From Candidatus Gastranaerophilales bacterium (GTDB lineage: Bacteria; Cyanobacteriota; Vampirovibrionia; Gastranaerophilales; Gastranaerophilaceae): a DNA stretch of 49,925 nucleotides. The stretch covers positions 1 through 49,925 of the forward strand of contig CAAGEQ010000029.1 of NCBI GenBank assembly GCA_900768915.1. The letters are read 5' to 3'. Below the pieces are notes generated by a model. That model worked only from the letters and a program-made list of their open reading frames with translations. It had not been told where the DNA came from and ran no database searches. The position numbers and the translations under genes are program-made. Positions 42,467-49,878 of this stretch are shown in pieces (the stretch's first letter is position 1; each line of letters starts with the position of its first letter).

Positions 42467-42903
42467 TGAAAGGTTTAATACAAAGAGTTAAACGTGCGTC
42501 TGTGACTATTGATGGCAAGGTGTATTCTCAGATTAATCAAGGTATATTGATTTTGCTTGGTGTTGAAAAAGGTGATAATGAACAAAATGCTGATAAGTTA
42601 GCCGATAAACTTTGTAAATTAAGAATTTTTGAAGATGAAGATGGGAAAATGAATAAATCTATTCTTGATGTAAATGGTGAAATTCTTATTGTATCTCAAT
42701 TTACATTGGCAGGAGATTGTAAAAAAGGTACTCGTCCTAGTTTTGATAAGGCTGAATTGCCACAACGTGCAAATGAATTGTATGAATATTTTGTTGATTT
42801 GATTAAACAAAAAAATATTCCGGTTGGTACAGGTGTATTCGGTGCTATGATGGACGTTGAACTTGTCAATGATGGACCAGTTACATTTATGTTGGAATTT
42901 TAA
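42466..42903 (+). CDS. dtd: D-aminoacyl-tRNA deacylase
   Basis: Dtd (145 aa) frees tRNA mischarged with D-amino acids or glycine. The two signature motifs are present: SQFTLAGDCKKGTRPSF (SQFTL) and NDGPVTFMLE (Gly-cisPro). The N-terminus MKGLIQRVKRASVTIDG is typical. It is last in the DUF475-rlmN-dtd unit, overlapping rlmN by one base. Beyond it lie 216 nt with no gene and no convincing terminator; a direct repeat of CGTTTTA occurs near 43041-43058. Confidence 0.94.
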   Translation: MKGLIQRVKRASVTIDGKVYSQINQGILILLGVEKGDNEQNADKLADKLCKLRIFEDEDGKMNKSILDVNGEILIVSQFTLAGDCKKGTRPSFDKAELPQRANELYEYFVDLIKQKNIPVGTGVFGAMMDVELVNDGPVTFMLEF

Positions 42904-43120
42904 AAATAATATTTATTAATGTATTTTTTTATTTTTATAAATATTGCTTAAAGTCAATGAAATTGATATTTTTAGGTTTTAAAATTCCGTGTACTTTTGT
43001 AAAATTTAAAAATAAAAATTTACATCTTGAAATATATCGTTTTAATTTAATCGTTTTATGATACATTAATATTGTCACAAATCAGTATATAGAAAAGGGA
43101 TAGAGAATAGGAGATTCTGA

Positions 43121-43747
43121 ATGGCTGAATATTTAAGCAAAGAAGAGATTAAACAGTGGAGAAGTTCCTTAGAAAAAATTACATTAGAAGAGTTTGCTGC
43201 TAGATTAGGTAAAGTTGTTGCTGATTCTAGACCTACTAATGATTTAATAGATATTGTTTTTAATGAAAATAGCAAGCCTGCTACTACAAAATCAACTCAT
43301 GATACTAATAGTAAGCTTTCAAAAATTGCTGAACGTGCTTTCGAAAGAGAACGTCAATTATCACATACTCCATTCTCATTTAAAGCACCTGTTGAAAACA
43401 AAATAGAAAATGTTGATAAGGTTGTTAAAAAAGAAGAAATTAAACCTGTTAAAATTGAAAAGAAAATTGAATCAGCACCTCAAATTATTAAATCTGAACC
43501 AATTGTTCAAGATAGTTTGAGAGAAGAAGTTGATATTGTTCTTAAAAAGAATTTGACTGATAGAGAACAGGTTGTTTTTGATTATCTTCTTGAACATAAA
43601 AATACAACAGTTTATGCAAAAGATTTGGCAGTATTGTTAGATTTACCAAGAGATTATATCTATAAATATATCAAAAATCTTAGAGCAAAAATTGAAGGTG
43701 ATAAATTGAAAAATGCTGAAAGAGGCGGTTTCGTCTTATCAGTATAG
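43121..43747 (+). CDS. Hypothetical protein with C-terminal winged-helix-like domain
   Basis: This 208-aa protein has three parts. Residues 1-50 form a helical acidic domain (EYLSKEEIKQWRSSLEKIT, EEFAARLGKV). Residues about 60-145 are Lys/Glu/Pro-rich, low complexity and probably disordered. Residues about 150-208 (LTDREQVVFDYLLEHKNTTV, LLDLPRDYIYKYIKNLRAKI, GGFVLSV) have the pattern of a winged helix: two helices, a recognition-type helix, then a beta wing. A lineage-specific DNA-binding regulator is likely. AGGAG lies about 9 nt before the ATG. It is followed by a perfect terminator. Confidence 0.7.
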   Translation: MAEYLSKEEIKQWRSSLEKITLEEFAARLGKVVADSRPTNDLIDIVFNENSKPATTKSTHDTNSKLSKIAERAFERERQLSHTPFSFKAPVENKIENVDKVVKKEEIKPVKIEKKIESAPQIIKSEPIVQDSLREEVDIVLKKNLTDREQVVFDYLLEHKNTTVYAKDLAVLLDLPRDYIYKYIKNLRAKIEGDKLKNAERGGFVLSV

Positions 43748-43763
43748 AAAAAGATTTAATATC

Positions 43764-43794
43764 AAAAAAGACTGACAATTTGTCAGTCTTTTTT
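43764..43794. terminator. Bidirectional terminator between convergent genes
   Basis: AAAAAAGACTGACA (43764-43777) pairs perfectly with TGTCAGTCTTTTTT (43781-43794) around ATT. It serves the plus-strand winged-helix gene (stop 43747) and purA on the minus strand (stop 43820). Confidence 0.95.
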
Positions 43795-43819
43795 ATTTTG
43801 AGAATTTATAAACAAATAT

Positions 43820-45103
43820 TTAAAATTCTTTTTTGAAAATAGTTTGTTCTCTATCAGGTCCTACACTAACAATAGAAATAGGGCAATCAATTAATTCTTC
43901 TAATCTAGTTAAGTACTTTTTAGCATTTTCTGGTAGTTTATCGTATTCTCTAATACCTGTTATGGCTTCATTCCAACCTTGATGAGTTTCATAGATTGGT
44001 TCTAAGTATTTATGAATATAAACATCTGTTGGATAATAATCATAAATTTTACCATTACGAGTATCTTTATATGCTGTGCAAACTTTTATTTCGTCAAATT
44101 GGTCAAATACATCAATTTTTGTTAAAGCAACAGAAGTTAATCCACCAACAAGAACAGCATATTTCATAATTACTGCATCAAACCAACCACATCTACGTGG
44201 ACGTCCTGTTGTTACACCGAATTCGTGTCCGATTTCTCTAATTTTGTCACCTGTTTCATTAGATAATTCTGTTACAAAAGGACCTTCTCCAACACGTGTT
44301 ACGTATGCTTTTGCTACACCAACAACTTCATCTATCATACAAGGTCCATATCCACTTCCTACGGCAGCACCACCACCGATTGGATTAGAACTTGTTACAA
44401 ATGGATATGTTCCATAGTCAACGTCCAACATAACACCTTGAGCACCCTCATATAAGATTATATCGTTTTTATGTTCATTCAAAAGTTTTTGCCATTCAAA
44501 ACAAACAAATGGTTTGAATATTTTTGCGTATTCTTCACATAGGCTAAGTAAACATTCTCTTGTAAATGGTTCTAATCCATATACTTTTTCTAGTTGTTTG
44601 TTTTTTAATGGAAGTATTACGTCTAATTTTTCATTTAATGTTTCTAAGTCATATAAATCTTGGATTTTTAAACCTATTCTTGCATATTTATCTGTATAAG
44701 TTGGTCCAATGCCTTTTTTGGTAGTACCGATTTTACCTTTGCCGGCTTTTGATTCGCTATATCCGTCAACTTCTGTGTGGTATGGCATTGTTATAGATGC
44801 TAAAGGTGAGATTTTTAAACGACTAACATCTACTTTTTGTGATTTAAGTTCTTCTAATTCGTGTTTAAAGGATTCGGGTAAAATAACTGTACCAGCACCA
44901 AGTAAACAAATATTGTCCTTGTATAAAATTCCTGATGGTATTAAGTGAAATTTGTAAGTCTGATTGTTTGCGACAACCGTGTGTCCAGCATTACATCCAC
45001 CTTGGTATCTGATAATAAAGTTGGCTTTTTCTGCTAGTAAATCGGTAATTTTTGCCTTACCTTCATCACCCCATTGTGCACCAACAACAACAGTATTTTT
45101 CAT
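43820..45103 (-). CDS. purA: Adenylosuccinate synthetase
   Basis: PurA (427 aa) joins IMP and aspartate with GTP in AMP synthesis. The N-terminal GTP site is VVVGAQWGDEGKAKITDLLA, where the family nearly always has GDEGKGK, so residue 17 is Ala for Gly. GCNAGHTVV, GTTKKGIGPTYTDKYARIG, YEGAQGVMLDVDYGTYPFV and RVGEGPFVTEL match the family. The length is typical. GAGGAG precedes the ATG. It diverges from alaS; both promoters carry the same 13-nt motif. Confidence 0.95.
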   Translation of the reverse strand: MKNTVVVGAQWGDEGKAKITDLLAEKANFIIRYQGGCNAGHTVVANNQTYKFHLIPSGILYKDNICLLGAGTVILPESFKHELEELKSQKVDVSRLKISPLASITMPYHTEVDGYSESKAGKGKIGTTKKGIGPTYTDKYARIGLKIQDLYDLETLNEKLDVILPLKNKQLEKVYGLEPFTRECLLSLCEEYAKIFKPFVCFEWQKLLNEHKNDIILYEGAQGVMLDVDYGTYPFVTSSNPIGGGAAVGSGYGPCMIDEVVGVAKAYVTRVGEGPFVTELSNETGDKIREIGHEFGVTTGRPRRCGWFDAVIMKYAVLVGGLTSVALTKIDVFDQFDEIKVCTAYKDTRNGKIYDYYPTDVYIHKYLEPIYETHQGWNEAITGIREYDKLPENAKKYLTRLEELIDCPISIVSVGPDREQTIFKKEF

Positions 45104-45135
45104 CTCAATGCTCCTCTTTACCCTATTACTTTTTA

Positions 45136-45203
45136 ATTATACATCAAATGACGAAAGCGAGAAATTTCATAATATAAATTATATAAATTGTTTGTTTGAT
45201 GTA
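45136..45203. promoter_or_regulatory. Divergent promoter region of purA and alaS with shared motif
   Basis: The motif TTTGATGTATAAT (minus strand, 45148-45136) and TTTGATGTAAAAT (plus strand, 45191-45203) form an inverted repeat with one mismatch. Each ends in a -10-like hexamer 30-40 nt before purA and alaS respectively. The -35 boxes are weak on both sides, so the common TTTGATG could be an activator site or an extended promoter element. Confidence 0.45.
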
Positions 45204-45240
45204 AAATAGACCTAAGCAAAACACTAATAAGGAATTGAAT

Positions 45241-47850
45241 ATGTTAAAAGGAAATGAAATAAGAAAATTATATTTAGATTTTTTCAAAGATAAACATCAA
45301 CATACAATTGTTGAAAGTTCTAGTTTAGTACCAGATAACCCAACAGTATTGTTGACAACTGCTGGTATGTTACAGTTTTTGCCTATATTTTTAGGTGTTG
45401 TCAAATCACCTTATGAGCCAGCAAGAGCAACATCTTGTCAAAAATGTGCTAGAGCAGGTGGTAAGGATTCTGATATTGAAAATGTTGGTAGAACTCCACG
45501 TCACCATACATTCTTTGAAATGTTAGGTAACTTTTCATTTGGTGATTATTATAAAAAAGAAATTATTCCATGGGCTTGGGATTTTGTTACTAATGTTCTT
45601 AAATTGGATAAAGATAGATTGTGGATAACAATTTATGAAACTGATGACGAAGCTTATGACATTTGGAGAAGTGTTGGTGTTCCAGATGAAAGAATTAAAA
45701 GAAAAGGCAAAAAGGATAATTTCTGGGGACCTCCAGGGGCATCTGGTTCTTGTGGACCTTGTTCTGAGATTCATTATGATTTAGGCGAACAATACAAATG
45801 TGATGATCCTCGTGGTTGTGGTATTGATACTTGTGAATGTGACCGTTGGGTTGAAATTTGGAATCTTGTATTTACTGAATTATATCAAGATGAAGAAGGT
45901 AATCAATCTCCATTAGAAAAGAAAAATGTTGATACTGGTATGGGTTTGGAACGTATTGCAATGGTTTGTCAAGGTGTTGCATCTACGTTTGAAACAGATT
46001 TACTTAGACCTATATTAGATAAAGTTTGTGAAATGTCAGGTGTTAAATATAAAGAGTCTGATAAGACAGATGTTTCTTTGCGTATTATCACTGACCATGC
46101 TAGATGTGTAACATTCTTAATTAATGACGGTGTTATTCCAGGAAATGAAGGTAGAAGTTATGTATTACGTATGATTTTACGTCGTGCATTACGTCATGGT
46201 AAGATTTTGGGTATGGAATTACCATTCTTATACAAACTAGTTGATGTTGTTGTAGAAAATTATGGTGAAGCATATCCTGATTTAATTAAAAATAAAGCAA
46301 AAATTATTGATACAATTAAAAAAGAAGAAGAACGTTTTAACAAAACTCTTGATAGAGGTTACAAATTAATTGATACGTTTATTGAAAAGAAACAAGATAT
46401 TGATGGCGAAAATGCATTTAAACTTTATGATACTTTGGGATTCCCATTTGAATTAACAAAAGAAATTGCTGAAGAAAATGGACTTAAAGTTGATGAAGAA
46501 GGTTTTAAAAAAGCAATGCAAGAACAAAAAGACCGTGCAAAAGCAGCAACTCAAAAAATTAGTGTTACAGGTGATATTAAATATGCTAAGGTTGAAGAAA
46601 AGGTAGGTTCAACGGAATTTGTTGGATATTCTGAAAACGAATGTGATGCTGAAATTTTAGCAACGATTGATGGTGATGGTTTTGTTGATGTTGTATTAAA
46701 CAAAACACCATTCTATGCTGAATGTGGAGGTCAAGTCGGCGACTCTGGTATCATTGAAAATGATACTTTGAAGTTAGAAGTTTTGACTACATTTAAGGTT
46801 AATGAATTGTACGTTCATCGTTCAAAAATTGTTAATGGTGAAATCGAAATTGGTGCAAAGGTTAAAGCAATTATTGATTTACCTAGACGTCAAGAAATTA
46901 GAGTTCACCACTCATCTGCTCACTTGTTGCAAGCGGCTTTAGTTAAAGTTCTTGGTGATGAAGTTAAACAAGCAGGTTCTCAAGTTGAAGAAAATAGAAT
47001 GAGATTTGACTTTACTTTCTCAAGAGCAATGACTCCTGCTGAAATTCAAAAAGCAGAAGATATCGTTAATGGTTGGATAAAATCAAATATTAAAATTCAT
47101 ACAGATATAATGTCTATTGAAGAAGCAAAATTGACAGGTGCGACAGCATTATTTGGTGAAAAATATGGTGATACTGTTAGAGTTGTTTGTATAGGTGATG
47201 GTGAAAATTGTGTATCAAAAGAATTCTGTGCTGGTACTCATGCATCATCAACAGCAGACTTGAGAGTATTTAAGATTGTTTCTGAAGGTGCTATTGCTGC
47301 TGGTACACGTAGAATTGAAGTTGTTGTATCAGATGCAGCACTTGAATATTTGAATAGGAAAAATGCTGAAATTGATAAACTTTCTACTAAGTTCAAAGTT
47401 CATTATGATGAAGTTGTTGAACGTGTTGATAAGTTATCAGAAGAAAATAAAGAGTTACAAAAACAAATTACTGAATTGAAAGCAGAAAATGCTAGAGGTA
47501 AATTTAATACTTTCTTATCAAAGGCTCAAGATGTTAACGGTGGAAAATTGTTTATCACAAAAATTGAAAACCTTGATAATGATGCTTTAAAAGCAGGTGT
47601 TGAATTTTTGGCTAATAAACTTGGCGAATGTATCATAATTTTAGTTTCTGAAAGAATGGTACTTGTAAAAGTTTCTGATGGATTTGTAAAATCAGGAGTT
47701 AATGCTGGTAAGTTAGTTGGTGAAATCGCTAGAGCAACTGGTGCAAATGGCGGTGGCAGACCAAACTTCGCACAAGGTGGTATTAAAGATTCTTCTAAGA
47801 TTGATGAGGTATTGATTAAAGTTGAATCTGATATTAAATCTGTTCTATAA
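45241..47850 (+). CDS. alaS: Alanine-tRNA ligase
   Basis: AlaRS (about 869 aa) charges tRNA-Ala. Domains in order are the class II catalytic core (SSSLVPDNPTVLLTTAGMLQ; HHTFFEMLGNFSFGDYYKKE; GMGLERIAMV), the tRNA-recognition helices, the editing domain with zinc ligands (VHHSSAHLLQAAL; CAGTHASSTADLRVF), and the C-terminal coiled coil and C-Ala domain (GANGGGRPNFAQGG). I start at the ATG in MLKGNEIRK with AAGGA seven nt upstream; a TTG two codons earlier is less likely. It is followed by a terminator. Confidence 0.96.
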   Translation: MLKGNEIRKLYLDFFKDKHQHTIVESSSLVPDNPTVLLTTAGMLQFLPIFLGVVKSPYEPARATSCQKCARAGGKDSDIENVGRTPRHHTFFEMLGNFSFGDYYKKEIIPWAWDFVTNVLKLDKDRLWITIYETDDEAYDIWRSVGVPDERIKRKGKKDNFWGPPGASGSCGPCSEIHYDLGEQYKCDDPRGCGIDTCECDRWVEIWNLVFTELYQDEEGNQSPLEKKNVDTGMGLERIAMVCQGVASTFETDLLRPILDKVCEMSGVKYKESDKTDVSLRIITDHARCVTFLINDGVIPGNEGRSYVLRMILRRALRHGKILGMELPFLYKLVDVVVENYGEAYPDLIKNKAKIIDTIKKEEERFNKTLDRGYKLIDTFIEKKQDIDGENAFKLYDTLGFPFELTKEIAEENGLKVDEEGFKKAMQEQKDRAKAATQKISVTGDIKYAKVEEKVGSTEFVGYSENECDAEILATIDGDGFVDVVLNKTPFYAECGGQVGDSGIIENDTLKLEVLTTFKVNELYVHRSKIVNGEIEIGAKVKAIIDLPRRQEIRVHHSSAHLLQAALVKVLGDEVKQAGSQVEENRMRFDFTFSRAMTPAEIQKAEDIVNGWIKSNIKIHTDIMSIEEAKLTGATALFGEKYGDTVRVVCIGDGENCVSKEFCAGTHASSTADLRVFKIVSEGAIAAGTRRIEVVVSDAALEYLNRKNAEIDKLSTKFKVHYDEVVERVDKLSEENKELQKQITELKAENARGKFNTFLSKAQDVNGGKLFITKIENLDNDALKAGVEFLANKLGECIIILVSERMVLVKVSDGFVKSGVNAGKLVGEIARATGANGGGRPNFAQGGIKDSSKIDEVLIKVESDIKSVL

Positions 47851-47872
47851 GAATAATTTATAAATATGATAG

Positions 47873-47905
47873 AAAAGGATACGAAATTCTTCGTATCCTT
47901 TTTTT
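47873..47905 (+). terminator. Terminator of alaS
   Basis: AAAAGGATACGAA (47873-47885) pairs perfectly with TTCGTATCCTTTT (47890-47902) around ATTC, followed by T residues. It lies 23 nt after the alaS stop. Confidence 0.95.
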
Positions 47906-48011
47906 AATGTGAATACTTAAAATATTGTCATGTTGTGTTATCGAAATGGTGGATTTTATTTTTGATAAACCTTTTATTCTAAAAATGGAAGTTGATTTTT
48001 AGGAGATAATT

Positions 48012-48314
48012 ATGTTGGAAGTGTTGAATGAAACTAACTTTAATACACATGTGAAAGATGGTTTGAAACTGGTTATGTTTGGTAGTGATATTTGTCATTA
48101 TTGTGTTAAAGAACAACCTGTATTGGAAGAATTGGCTAATAACGATATAAATATAGGCAAGGTTGATGCATATAAAGTACCTGCTTTGGCTCAAAAATTC
48201 GGTATTACTGCATTCCCTACATTTGTACTTTTTAAGTTTGGTGATGTTGTTACTCAGTTCTCAGGGTTTAAAAATAAATCAGAACTTTTGGATATAGTTT
48301 TACAACATGTATAG
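48012..48314 (+). CDS. Thioredoxin-family protein with CHYC centre
   Basis: This 100-aa protein has a single thioredoxin fold without signal peptide. The redox motif is CHYC (in FGSDICHYCVKEQP), unlike the CGPC of general thioredoxins, and the cis-proline lies in FGITAFPTFVLF. The C-terminal strand and helix (KFGDVVTQFSGFKNKSELL) are normal. It is probably a cytoplasmic reductant with an altered redox potential. AGGAG precedes the ATG. It is monocistronic between two terminators. Confidence 0.88.
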   Translation: MLEVLNETNFNTHVKDGLKLVMFGSDICHYCVKEQPVLEELANNDINIGKVDAYKVPALAQKFGITAFPTFVLFKFGDVVTQFSGFKNKSELLDIVLQHV

Positions 48315-48324
48315 ACTTAATCTC

Positions 48325-48366
48325 CTGTTTCAAAGTGGGATATTTCCTGCTTTGGAACAGTTTTAT
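48325..48366 (+). terminator. Terminator of the thioredoxin gene
   Basis: CTGTTTCAAAG (48325-48335) pairs with CTTTGGAACAG (48350-48360), 11 bp with one G-T wobble, 14-nt loop, followed by TTTTATT. It lies 11 nt after the stop. Confidence 0.88.
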
Positions 48367-48371
48367 TAAAT

Positions 48372-48403
48372 AAAAATCCCTACCTTATCTGATAGGGATT
48401 TTT
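48372..48403. terminator. Terminator of the minus-strand helical repeat gene
   Basis: AAAAATCCCTA (48372-48382) pairs perfectly with TAGGGATTTTT (48393-48403) around a 10-nt loop. On the minus strand it lies directly after the stop at 48406 and ends in T5. It may also back up the thioredoxin terminator from the other side. Confidence 0.92.
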
Positions 48404-48405
48404 AG

Positions 48406-48834
48406 TTATGCAACTTTGTCGTTTGGTTTAAAGAAGTTTTTAACGGAATTTATTGCACCTTTTATTGTCGGATTTTCAACAACTTTATTATATTTATCTT
48501 TAACCCAATCTATACCTTTTTTAATATAATTTTTTTCTGTGATTTTGTTAAATTTTTCTGTTGCGAATTCTTTAACACCTTTGACAAATTTGTTGTCTGT
48601 TATTTTTTGTTTGAAACCATCAATATATGGTTTTGCTATTTCTGTGAATGCATTCACTTTACCAATTATCCATTTGCCAATTTTAGAGTTTTTAAAATCT
48701 TTCGCAGCATTGTGTAATGATTCATTAACTTCTTTTTTTGCTGCTCGTAAATTTTCTCTTGTGGCATATTGTTCAACTTTTCTAGCAGTTGTTCTACCTT
48801 TGTTGATAATAGTATCTATTGATGGAATTTTCAT
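48406..48834 (-). CDS. Lysine-rich protein of repeated amphipathic helices
   Basis: No family is recognised in this 142-aa, strongly basic protein (many Lys). From about residue 45 it consists of units of about 20 residues with the pattern N-x-hydrophobic-K-G-hydrophobic...K-aromatic-N-K, seen in NKFVKGVKEFATEKFNKI, NYIKKGIDWVKDKYNKV and PTIKGAINSVKNFF. Each would form one amphipathic helix. No signal peptide is evident. It may coat a membrane surface or bind a nucleic acid; this is inference from composition. AAAGG(T) lies before the ATG. It diverges from the coiled-coil gene at 49008. Confidence 0.65.
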   Translation of the reverse strand: MKIPSIDTIINKGRTTARKVEQYATRENLRAAKKEVNESLHNAAKDFKNSKIGKWIIGKVNAFTEIAKPYIDGFKQKITDNKFVKGVKEFATEKFNKITEKNYIKKGIDWVKDKYNKVVENPTIKGAINSVKNFFKPNDKVA

Positions 48835-49007
48835 AGAATTAACCTTTCAAATTAACACACTCACTTATAATAAAACAAATGAGTTAAATAAATTGCTAGT
48901 TAAATTTGTTGTTTGTGTAAAGTTATGTAACATTATTACTTAAAATACTAAAGATTTTCCTGAAATAGTCGTCATGCATGACACAGGAACGGAAAAAGGA
49001 TTCAACA

Positions 49008-49706
49008 ATGGGTTTATCATCATCACAAGCAAGACTGCTAAATTTAACTGCAAGAATGCACCAAATTGAATATAAAGCCGCTAAGCTTGAAGCAATGAAA
49101 TTGCAAATGGCTAATGAATCTAGCCGTGTTTACGATGAGTATCAAGAAGCATTAGAAGCAACTAAAGTTCAAGTAAAGGCTATCACAAAAGATGGTGCTC
49201 TTACTTATAATAATATTAATAGTTATGATGATTTAACTAAAGCAGGCTATAGATTGTACTATGTTACAGAAAATAATGGTAAAGCCACATATAACGAGTT
49301 TAAAGAAGGTACTGCTAACGCAACAGCAGATGGTGAAGTTAAAGTAACAAAATTAACCAGTGAAATTCTTACTAATTTGATTAATTCAGGTACATTTGTG
49401 CTTGCGAAAAGAGGTACTGCAGGAGATGTTTCTCCAGCTAGTGCAGATTACGTTGATTTTACAAATGAACAATTAACTAGTGTTGCTACTAATACTGGTT
49501 TAAGAGAAGTATCTGACGAAACAAATTTGAAAAAAGCAGAAGCAAAATATGAAGCTGATATGAAGAAAATCGATAATAAAGATAAAAAATATGATACCGA
49601 TTTAGCAGCTTTAGAAACTGAAAGAAATGCCGTTAAGGAAGAGATGGAAACCCTTAAAACGGTAGCAAAAGAGAATGTTGAAAGAACTTTCAAATTGTTC
49701 TCATAG
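49008..49706 (+). CDS. Coiled-coil protein with central inserted domain (lineage-type 'MGLSSSQARLL')
   Basis: From the chosen start it is 232 aa. Residues 1-60 form a helix (MGLSSSQARLLNLTARMHQI, then KLEAMKLQMANESSRVYDEY), and residues about 170-232 a second one ending MKKIDNKDKKYDTDLAALET and ENVERTFKLFS. Between them lies a Thr/Gly/Asn-rich, beta-prone section with no Trp or Cys. Such end helices around a variable middle recall flagellin-like or needle-like proteins that pair their termini, but no family is certain; I associate this N-terminus with proteins of gut melainabacteria from memory only. AAGGA precedes MGLSSS; the upstream in-frame ATG at 48978 is less likely. Confidence 0.75.
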   Translation: MGLSSSQARLLNLTARMHQIEYKAAKLEAMKLQMANESSRVYDEYQEALEATKVQVKAITKDGALTYNNINSYDDLTKAGYRLYYVTENNGKATYNEFKEGTANATADGEVKVTKLTSEILTNLINSGTFVLAKRGTAGDVSPASADYVDFTNEQLTSVATNTGLREVSDETNLKKAEAKYEADMKKIDNKDKKYDTDLAALETERNAVKEEMETLKTVAKENVERTFKLFS

Positions 49707-49777
49707 GTAATCAGGTGAAATAACCGATTAAAACAAAATTTTCCAAAATATAATTTTCCCTATAATTTTCACACACG

Positions 49778-49804
49778 CCACTTGAATAAGTGGTTTTTTC
49801 TTTT
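49778..49804 (+). terminator. Terminator after the coiled-coil gene
   Basis: CCACTT (49778-49783) pairs with AAGTGG (49788-49793) around GAAT, followed by TTTTTTCTTTTT. The stem is short but followed by a long T-tract, 72 nt after the stop. Confidence 0.85.
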
Positions 49805-49825
49805 TATAAAATTTATGAATAGTAG

Positions 49826-49842
49826 GTCAGGCTTTGCCTGAC
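49826..49842. repeat. Short perfect hairpin (GTCAGGC-TTT-GCCTGAC)
   Basis: A 7-bp GC-rich stem with loop TTT stands out in very AT-rich DNA. It lacks a T-tract on either side, so it is not a standard terminator. It lies between the terminator at 49778 and the repeat copy at the window end and may be part of the same intergenic repeat unit. Confidence 0.4.
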
Positions 49843-49878
49843 AATAGATAATAAAATGTTTAGTATAAATAATATGTT

